Positions 58,566 through 64,000 of a DNA stretch of 64,000 nucleotides are shown piece after piece. The stretch is from Neorhizobium galegae (GTDB lineage: Bacteria; Pseudomonadota; Alphaproteobacteria; Rhizobiales; Rhizobiaceae): contig NZ_CP090095.1 in NCBI RefSeq assembly GCF_021391675.1, forward strand, positions 2,361,501 to 2,425,500. Direction: 5' to 3'. The notes under the pieces were generated by a model that saw only the letters and a list, made by a program, of their open reading frames with translations, ran no database searches and was not told where the DNA came from. The position numbers and the translations under genes are program-made. Every line of letters starts with the position of its first letter. Within the stretch, counting starts at the first letter, position 1.

Positions 58566-59456
58566 TCAGGCCAGCCGCTCCCAGCTTTCGTCCATCTGGT
58601 TGCGAAACCAGGTCATCTGCCGCTTGGCATATTGGCGGGTCAATGCCGAGCCGCGTTCGATAACCTCTTCCCGGCTCATGCGGTTTTCCCGCATCTCGGC
58701 GATCTGCGCCACACCGATCGCCTTCATGACAGGCAGGTCGGGTGCGGGACCGAGCGCCAGCAGCGCCCTCACCTCATCCACGGCGCCACTCTCCAGCATC
58801 GTCTCGAAACGGCGGTCGATCCGTTCGTGCAGCAGCTTTCTGTCCGGCAGGACGACAAGCTTCTTCGCCCTCGAAGGATCGATCACCATCGGCCCCTGCC
58901 TGCCCTGAAACTCGGCGATGGAGCGACCGGTCTCCGCCAGGACCTCCAGCGCTCTCACGATCCGCTGCCCGTCCTTCGGCTCCAGGCTCGCCGCCACCGC
59001 CGCATCGCGTGCCGAAAGCTCCGCATGCAGCGCCTCCGGTCCTTCCTCCTTGAGACGCAGCCGAACCTCGCAGCGGATCTCCTGCGAGATTTCCGGCATA
59101 TCGGACAGGCCGCCGGTCAGCGCCTTGAAATAAAGCCCGGTGCCGCCGACGAAGACCGGCAGCCGGCCCTCGCGCGCCAGTTCCGGCAGAAGCGCCGCCA
59201 CGTCGCGCAGCCACTCGCCGGTCGAATAGGCGCGCGTCGCCGGCACATGCCCGTAGAGCAGGTGCGGCACGCCGTCCATCTCGTCCTCGGCCGGTCGCGC
59301 CGTCAGGACCCGCAGCGTGTCGTAGACCTGCATGCTGTCGGCATTGATCACCACGCCGTTTGTCTCGCGCGCCAGGCGCAATGCAAGCGCCGACTTGCCG
59401 CTGGCCGTCGGCCCGGTTATCAGGATCGCATCAAAATTCTCGATAAGGTCGCTCAT
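58566..59456 (-). CDS. miaA: tRNA dimethylallyltransferase
   Basis: 296-aa enzyme that adds a dimethylallyl group to A37 of tRNAs reading UNN codons. The P-loop LITGPTASGKSALALRLA starts the core; NADSMQVYDTLRVLTARP, VGGTGLYFKALTGG and RQYAKRQMTWFRNQ follow the family pattern. I take the ATG at 59456, whose CAT directly abuts the serB ATG; an upstream in-frame ATG at 59486 would overlap serB by 30 bp. Confidence 0.95.
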   Translation of the reverse strand: MSDLIENFDAILITGPTASGKSALALRLARETNGVVINADSMQVYDTLRVLTARPAEDEMDGVPHLLYGHVPATRAYSTGEWLRDVAALLPELAREGRLPVFVGGTGLYFKALTGGLSDMPEISQEIRCEVRLRLKEEGPEALHAELSARDAAVAASLEPKDGQRIVRALEVLAETGRSIAEFQGRQGPMVIDPSRAKKLVVLPDRKLLHERIDRRFETMLESGAVDEVRALLALGPAPDLPVMKAIGVAQIAEMRENRMSREEVIERGSALTRQYAKRQMTWFRNQMDESWERLA

Positions 59457-60347
59457 ATGGCTTTCGTTGCCACGCTCATTGCCCATCCGTCAAACCCAGT
59501 TCTCACGCAAAAGCTCGGAGAACAAGCGGCGGAGGCAGTGAAAGCCTCGGGCCTCTACTGGCTGGGGGATGGGATCGCCTGCGATATCGCGCTGCGCGAC
59601 GGCTCCGATATCGAAGCGGTCGAGGCCGATCTGAGGGCCGTCATCGGTAGCGCCCCGATCGATCTCGTCATTCAGGACGCGGATAGGCGCCGGAAAAAAT
59701 TCCTGATAGCCGATATGGATTCGACCATGATCGGCCAGGAATGCATCGACGAGCTTGCCGATGTCGTCGGGCTGAAGGACAAGGTCGCGACGATCACCGC
59801 CCGCGCCATGAACGGCGAGATCGCCTTCGAACCCGCCCTTCGCGAACGCGTCGCACTCTTGAAAGGCCTGCCGATCACCGTCGTCGATGACGTCATCGCC
59901 AAGCGCATCACGCTGACATCGGGCGGACCGGAACTGATCGCCACCATGAAGGCCAGGGGGCATTACGCCGCCCTCGTATCCGGCGGCTTCACCGTCTTCA
60001 CCAGCCGCATCGCCGCAACCCTAGGTTTCGACGAAAACCGCGCCAACATCCTCCTCGAAAATGATGGCATCCTCACCGGCGAAGTCGCCGAACCCATTCT
60101 CGGCAAACAGGCCAAGGTGGACGCGCTTCTCGCCATCACCGAAAAACTCGGCATTTCGCCGGAAGACACGATCGCCGTCGGCGACGGCGCCAACGATCTC
60201 GGCATGCTCGGCGTCGCCGGCTCCGGCGTCGCCCTGCACGCCAAACCGACCGTCGCCGCCCAGGCCAAGATGCGCATCGACCACGGCGACCTGACCGCCC
60301 TCCTCTACATCCAGGGCTATCGCAAGACGGATTTCGTGACGGCCTGA
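59457..60347 (+). CDS. serB: Phosphoserine phosphatase
   Basis: 296-aa HAD-family enzyme for the last step of serine synthesis. The catalytic DxDST motif is FLIADMDSTMIGQECIDELAD (about residues 80-100), followed by LTSGGPELIATMKARGHYAALVSGGFTVF and VGDGANDLGMLGVAGSGVALHAKP. An N-terminal ~75-residue ACT-like regulatory region precedes it. The ATG touches the divergent miaA start, so each promoter must lie inside the other gene. Confidence 0.95.
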   Translation: MAFVATLIAHPSNPVLTQKLGEQAAEAVKASGLYWLGDGIACDIALRDGSDIEAVEADLRAVIGSAPIDLVIQDADRRRKKFLIADMDSTMIGQECIDELADVVGLKDKVATITARAMNGEIAFEPALRERVALLKGLPITVVDDVIAKRITLTSGGPELIATMKARGHYAALVSGGFTVFTSRIAATLGFDENRANILLENDGILTGEVAEPILGKQAKVDALLAITEKLGISPEDTIAVGDGANDLGMLGVAGSGVALHAKPTVAAQAKMRIDHGDLTALLYIQGYRKTDFVTA

Positions 60348-60394
60348 TTGCAACCCTTGCGATTGACGGATTGCCGCTCGCATCGCATCATACG

Positions 60395-60434
60395 CATTGA
60401 AGATCATTGCAAAAATGGTATATTCAATGCATTG
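60395..60434 (+). promoter_or_regulatory. Promoter and candidate operator of the toxin-antitoxin operon
   Basis: TTGAAG (60397-60402) and TATATT (60419-60424) are 16 bp apart, a plausible sigma-70 promoter. CATTG/CAATG words occur at 60395, 60405, 60425 and 60430; the last two form the palindrome CAATG-CATTG. Such an array around the promoter suits autorepression by the XRE-type antitoxin. Confidence 0.5.
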
Positions 60435-60750
60435 GAAGATGGAGTTTTTGAACGATCGCGTCAGGATCGAACTCGAGGCGTTTCCCACCGATATTGTTGC
60501 CAGCTTTCTTCGCATCGTAAAGCTGATCGAGCTGGAAGGACCCGCCAAGGTACACGAACCCTATGTGAAGCACCTTGAGGGGCCGATCTGGGAAATGCGG
60601 ATGCGCGGTCGCGACGGAATAGCCCGGGCAGCTTATGTGACGGCCTCAGGTCATCGGATCGTGGTTTTGCATGTCTTCCGGAAGAAGACGCAGAAAACGC
60701 CCAGACGCGACATCGAGATTGCACTGAGACGGGCAAAGGATGTGAGATGA
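60427..60750 (+). CDS. Type II toxin, RelE/ParE superfamily (HigB/Gp49-like)
   Basis: 107-aa basic protein matching the phage Gp49-like/HigB toxin pattern: MEFLNDRVRIELEAFPTDIV, LEGPIWEMRMRGRDGIARAAYV and RIVVLHVFRKKTQKTPRRDI, ending in the usual basic helix. Members cut mRNA at the ribosome. Possible starts are ATGs at 60415, 60427 and 60439; the promoter -10 at 60419 argues for 60427 or 60439. It overlaps the antitoxin gene by 4 bp (ATGA), with the toxin first as in higBA. Confidence 0.88.
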   Translation: MHWKMEFLNDRVRIELEAFPTDIVASFLRIVKLIELEGPAKVHEPYVKHLEGPIWEMRMRGRDGIARAAYVTASGHRIVVLHVFRKKTQKTPRRDIEIALRRAKDVR

Positions 60751-61058
60751 CCAAGAAAAGCCTTCTGGTAAGCGAAGCCGCCAAGGAATGGTTCAAAGAC
60801 CCTGAGTTTGTCGCAGCCTATGATGCGCTCGAAGAGGAATTCGCTCTCGCGGAAGCCCTGATCAAGGCCCGCGCGCAGGCTTCCATGACGCAGGAAGACG
60901 TCGCCAAGGCCATGGGCACGACGCAGGCCGCCATCGCGCGGCTGGAAAGCGGCCGTTCCATGCCCTCCACGCGCACCCTTCAACGTTTTGCCGATGCCAC
61001 CGGCACCAAACTGCGCATCAGCTTCGAGAAGCCGAAATCCTCCTCGCCGGCATCGTAA
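60747..61058 (+). CDS. XRE family antitoxin (HigA-like)
   Basis: 103-aa helix-turn-helix protein. The N-terminal helices (SEAAKEWFKDPEFVAAYDALE) probably cover the toxin, and residues ~47-100 form the Cro/C1-type HTH (MTQEDVAKAMGTTQAAIARLESGRSMPSTRTLQRFADATG). It neutralises the upstream-encoded toxin and should repress the operon. Coupled translation is shown by the ATGA overlap with the toxin gene. The arrangement resembles HigBA rather than RelBE. Confidence 0.9.
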   Translation: MTKKSLLVSEAAKEWFKDPEFVAAYDALEEEFALAEALIKARAQASMTQEDVAKAMGTTQAAIARLESGRSMPSTRTLQRFADATGTKLRISFEKPKSSSPAS

Positions 61059-61062
61059 AACA

Positions 61063-61665
61063 ATGCTCTATACCGTACCCCCACGGATCATCCTCGAAAC
61101 CGAACGCCTGCGCCTCAGAAGCTGGATCGACAGCGATCGCGATCTCTTCCGCGAGATCAATTCCGACCCGAAGGTGATGGAATTTTTCCCGTTCCGCCGC
61201 ACTTACGAGGAGGCCGACACCTTTCTCGCAAAGCTCAACGATGCGATCACCGAAACCGGGCTCGGCTTTTACGCGCTGGAACTGAAGGAAACGCAGGAGC
61301 CCATGGGTTTCTGCGGCCTGTCGCTCGCCAACATGCCGGATACCTTTCCGCTGGAAACGGTGGAGGTCGGCTGGCGGCTGGCGACCCGGTTCTGGGGAAA
61401 CGGCTATGTCACGGAGGCAGCCCGCGCGCTGCTCGACTTCGCCTTCGGCGAAAAGCACCTCGATGCAGTCGTGTCTTTCGCGGTCGGTGAAAACAGGCGA
61501 TCGACCGCCGTGATGAAGCGGCTCGGCCTGCATCGGATCACCGGCATGGATTTCGATCACCCGCGGGTGCCGGATACGCACCCGCATCTGAAACCGCATG
61601 TGGTCTATGCGATCACCCGCGATGAATGGCAGCGCCAGAGAGCGGTCGCGGGACGCACCCGCTGA
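61063..61665 (+). CDS. GNAT family N-acetyltransferase (RimJ/RimL type)
   Basis: 200-aa acetyltransferase of the Acetyltransf_3 group. ILETERLRLRSWIDSDRDLFREINSD opens the domain; VEVGWRLATRFWGNGYVTEAARALLDFAF carries the acetyl-CoA loop, and NRRSTAVMKRLGL closes it. This group includes ribosomal-protein acetylases but also many with unknown targets. It starts 4 bp after the antitoxin stop, so it may be cotranscribed with the toxin-antitoxin pair, perhaps by chance. Confidence 0.86.
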   Translation: MLYTVPPRIILETERLRLRSWIDSDRDLFREINSDPKVMEFFPFRRTYEEADTFLAKLNDAITETGLGFYALELKETQEPMGFCGLSLANMPDTFPLETVEVGWRLATRFWGNGYVTEAARALLDFAFGEKHLDAVVSFAVGENRRSTAVMKRLGLHRITGMDFDHPRVPDTHPHLKPHVVYAITRDEWQRQRAVAGRTR

Positions 61666-61684
61666 CCGCCCCCTGCCCTTGAGC

Positions 61685-63331
61685 TTACTCCAGCGGCAGC
61701 GCCACGAAACGCAGGTTTCCGGAAGGATCCGAGACCATCACATGCGCGTTGCGGCGGCCTTCTGACTTCAGGACGGCGATCCGCTTGACGACGTCGGCCG
61801 GGCTTTCGACGAAATCCTGGGCCACCTCGACCACCACTTCGCCGACCTTCAGCCCCTTCTGCGCGGCGGGCGAATTCGGCGCAACGGCGGTGATCAGCAC
61901 CCCCTCGACGCTTTCGACAATGCTGAAACTCTTGCGGCGGTCCTCGTCCAGCACGGCGAGCGTCATGCCGAAGGCTGCGGCGGGGTCCTGGCTGAGCTCG
62001 CCCTTCTGGTCGCCGGGCGCATTGTTGTTCGGCGTCTTGTTCTCACCCTGGCCTTCCGGCAGGGCCGGCTGGTCGTCTTCCTCCTCCGGATCGGCGCTAT
62101 CCTCCAGGCGACCGAGCGTTACCTTGACGGTCTGCTGCTTGCCGTCGCGCAGGATCACCACGTCGACTTCCTTGTTGACCGGGCTTTCCGCAACGATGCG
62201 CGGCAGGTCGCGCATCTCGTTGACGGACTGGCCGTCGAAGGTGAGGATCACGTCGCCGGCCTTGATCTCGCCGTTCTTGATCGGCCCGCCATTGACGACG
62301 CCGGATACCAGCGCGCCGCGCGCCCGGTCGAGGCCGAGGCTTGCCGCCACGTCGTCGGTGACCGGCTGGATGCGCACGCCGAGCCAGCCGCGGCGCGTCT
62401 CGCCGAATTCGGTGAGCTGGTGCACGACGTTTTCAGCGAGCTCCGTCGGTACGGCGAAACCGATACCGATCGAACCGCCCGACGGCGAAATGATCGCGGT
62501 ATTGATGCCGATCACCTCGCCGCGCATGTTGAACAGCGGGCCACCGGAATTGCCCTTGTTGATCGCCGCATCCGTCTGGATGAAGTTGTCATAGGGGCCG
62601 GCGTTGATGTTGCGGCCGCGGGCCGAGATGATGCCCAACGTCACGGATCCGCCGAGGCCGAACGGGTTGCCGATCGCCATCACCCAGTCGCCGATCCGCA
62701 TGCGGCGGGAATCGCCGAAGCGCACGGCCTTGAGCGGCGCCTTGGGCTCGACCTTCAGGACCGACAGGTCGGTCTTGGTGTCGGTGCCGACCAGCTTGGC
62801 CTTGAGCTTCGAGCCGTTCGGGAAAATCACCTCGATGTCGTCGGCGCCTTCGATGACGTGGTTGTTGGTGACCACGTAGCCGGAGGGATCGATCACGAAG
62901 CCGGAGCCGAGCGAAGAAACCTTCTGGTTGCCGTTCTGGCTGCCCTGGCCATCGAAGAAGTCCTCGAAAAACTCCTGGAATGGCGAGCCTTCCTGGATCT
63001 GCGGCTGCGGGCCGGCTCCCTGGTCCTTGACGCTCTGGGAGGTGGAGATGTTGACGACGGCATCGAGCAGGCCCTCGGCGAGATCGGCGATCGATCCCGG
63101 GCCGCCGCCTGCCATGGGCCCCGGAGCCGGAGGCGGATTGATGGTCGGAGACGGTGTCGGCGGAGCGGGCAGCATGGCTCCCGGAGAACCGGCGGCTGGC
63201 GGATTGGCGTTCTGCCCCGGAGCGGCAGGCACCGCGGTCTGGGCAATCGCCTGCAAGGGCGCCGCCAGCAGGGCAAACGTTGCCGCAAGCGTGACGGTGA
63301 GCTTGAAGGTCGATCGAACCGAATGAGCCAT
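61685..63331 (-). CDS. degP: Do/DegP-type periplasmic serine protease
   Basis: 548-aa envelope protease and chaperone. A signal peptide (SVRSTFKLTVTLAATFALLA) is followed by a long Pro/Ala-rich linker (~30-75). The trypsin-like domain has the triad His158 (VVTNNHVI), Asp188 (TKTDLSVLK) and Ser262 (NKGNSGGPLF), and two PDZ domains follow (RRGWLGVRIQPV; AVLDEDRRKSFSIVESVEGV). The start at 63331 gives a good signal peptide; a longer open frame is not used. It follows hflC on the same strand, the usual hflK-hflC-degP order of rhizobia. Confidence 0.94.
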   Translation of the reverse strand: MAHSVRSTFKLTVTLAATFALLAAPLQAIAQTAVPAAPGQNANPPAAGSPGAMLPAPPTPSPTINPPPAPGPMAGGGPGSIADLAEGLLDAVVNISTSQSVKDQGAGPQPQIQEGSPFQEFFEDFFDGQGSQNGNQKVSSLGSGFVIDPSGYVVTNNHVIEGADDIEVIFPNGSKLKAKLVGTDTKTDLSVLKVEPKAPLKAVRFGDSRRMRIGDWVMAIGNPFGLGGSVTLGIISARGRNINAGPYDNFIQTDAAINKGNSGGPLFNMRGEVIGINTAIISPSGGSIGIGFAVPTELAENVVHQLTEFGETRRGWLGVRIQPVTDDVAASLGLDRARGALVSGVVNGGPIKNGEIKAGDVILTFDGQSVNEMRDLPRIVAESPVNKEVDVVILRDGKQQTVKVTLGRLEDSADPEEEDDQPALPEGQGENKTPNNNAPGDQKGELSQDPAAAFGMTLAVLDEDRRKSFSIVESVEGVLITAVAPNSPAAQKGLKVGEVVVEVAQDFVESPADVVKRIAVLKSEGRRNAHVMVSDPSGNLRFVALPLE

Positions 63332-63517
63332 CTGGCATCCTCGCTGTTGGATTGTCCGCATCACCCCGGAAAAGCGGTACTCGACCCGGGCCGGCCATAG
63401 GAGCCTTTGAATCGGGCGGAGTTTCGGCAGAGCATAAGGCGGAATGACGACGGTGGAAATTACCTTTTCGTGAGGATTGCACCCTCTGCCGATCACGCCT
63501 GTGGATGGTCTTGTCAT

Positions 63518-63542
63518 GAAAGGGGCGGCTTTGCGCCGCCCC
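63518..63542 (-). terminator. Hairpin terminator after hflC
   Basis: GGGGCGGC and GCCGCCCC (8 bp, perfect) pair around a 5-base loop, just past the hflC stop. On the minus strand the stem is followed only by TTTCATG, so termination may be partial and allow read-through to degP. Confidence 0.55.
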
Positions 63543-63554
63543 AAGCTTCTCGGA

Positions 63555-64000
63555 TCAGTTCGCCGGCGCTGCAGGTGCAGCAGGCGGTGCCGGCGGAACA
63601 GGCGCCTGGATCGGCGCAAGCGCTTGGCCGGCGGACGAGTTGAAGAACCGGAAGAACTCCGAATCCGGCGACAGCACCAGCGTCGTGCCGTTGTCGGCAA
63701 GTGCCGCCACATAGGCACGCATCGTGCGGTAGAACTCGAAGAAGGCCGGATCACGCTGGAAGGCCTCGCCGAAGATCTTGTTGCGTTCGGCGTCGCCCCG
63801 ACCGCGCAGGATTTCCGCATCCCGCTGCGCTTCGGAGACGAACTCGACGACCTGACGGTCGGCAATCGCCCGCCGGCGCTGGCCCTGCTCGTTACCGCGG
63901 GCGCGGATCAGTTCTGCCTCGGCAAGACGCTCGGCCTTCATGCGCTGGAAGGTCTGCTGCGAGACTTCCTGGGTGAGGTCGGTGCGGCGGATACGGACGT
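63555..64000 (-). CDS. hflC: Protease modulator HflC (5' end outside window)
   Basis: About 148 C-terminal residues of HflC, a band-7/SPFH membrane protein that, with HflK, surrounds and modulates FtsH. The visible part has RTDLTQEVSQQTFQRMKAER, then LIRARGNEQGQRRRAIADRQ, the EILRGRGDAERNKIFGEAF helix and PAFFEFYRTMRAYVAAL, all typical of the family. The tail is Pro/Ala-rich. The N-terminal membrane anchor lies beyond base 64000. Confidence 0.92.
   Translation of the reverse strand, partial: VRIRRTDLTQEVSQQTFQRMKAERLAEAELIRARGNEQGQRRRAIADRQVVEFVSEAQRDAEILRGRGDAERNKIFGEAFQRDPAFFEFYRTMRAYVAALADNGTTLVLSPDSEFFRFFNSSAGQALAPIQAPVPPAPPAAPAAPAN

Overview
The window looks like chromosomal DNA of a rhizobial alphaproteobacterium (Rhizobiales, most likely Rhizobiaceae). 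It is GC-rich throughout and carries gene blocks characteristic of that group: gyrA-coaD-ppi-ppi-queA-tgt, ssb/uvrA, glnB-glnA, mfd-sdhE/recG/glmS/glmU, ilvB-ilvH and hflC-degP. I see no prophage, insertion sequence, CRISPR array or rRNA operon. The only classic mobile-style item is a small RelE/HigB-type toxin-antitoxin pair. The taxonomic call is inferred from gene content and order, not from a database search.

Layout. 1-5 kb: a TetR regulator (cut by the window edge) divergent from a tautomerase, a VOC protein, tRNA-Ser(UGA), and GNAT, J-domain, MFS and DUF4864 genes. 5-9 kb: a leftward coaD-ppi-ppi-queA-tgt run. 9.0-9.8 kb: two copies of a 43-bp regulatory-looking element and three tiny membrane-protein ORFs. 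9.9-21 kb: gyrA, marC, an HPP-CBS protein, ssb and uvrA sharing a LexA box, DUF72 and the NAD(P)HX repair enzyme. 21-29 kb: glnBA with a sigma-54 promoter, hspQ, ialB, an orphan peptide-binding protein, a DsbA-like protein and two EamA exporters. 29-39 kb: mfd, sdhE, recG, a DUF502 protein, glmS and glmU. 39-50 kb is more accessory: an HxlR/QorB pair, an Asp/Glu racemase, a MarR-GNAT fusion, pdxJ, a MerR-LuxR hybrid, a RecD-like helicase, an SDR-DoxX protein, an ArsR/SRPBCC pair, and a COG4315/ECF sigma/anti-sigma operon. 50-53 kb: a cobalt-type nitrile hydratase operon with a LysE exporter. 53-64 kb: ilvBH with a leader-peptide attenuator, a HerA-like ATPase, miaA/serB, the toxin-antitoxin pair, a DegP-type protease and the 3' part of hflC.

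The genes serve mainly housekeeping functions: DNA topology and repair (gyrA, uvrA, ssb, mfd, recG), tRNA modification (queA, tgt, miaA), nitrogen assimilation (glnB, glnA), cell-wall precursor synthesis (glmS, glmU), branched-chain amino acids, and envelope quality control (degP, hflC). The most interesting features are regulatory or small: the 11-bp-pitch repeat ahead of tiny membrane proteins, the ilv leader peptide, perfect palindromes beside the TetR, MarR and ArsR genes, a MerR regulator with a LuxR-type C-terminus, and a TGT that has lost most of its zinc ligands. I did not find a clearly new multigene system; the small-protein cluster at 9.0-9.8 kb is the best candidate for something undescribed.
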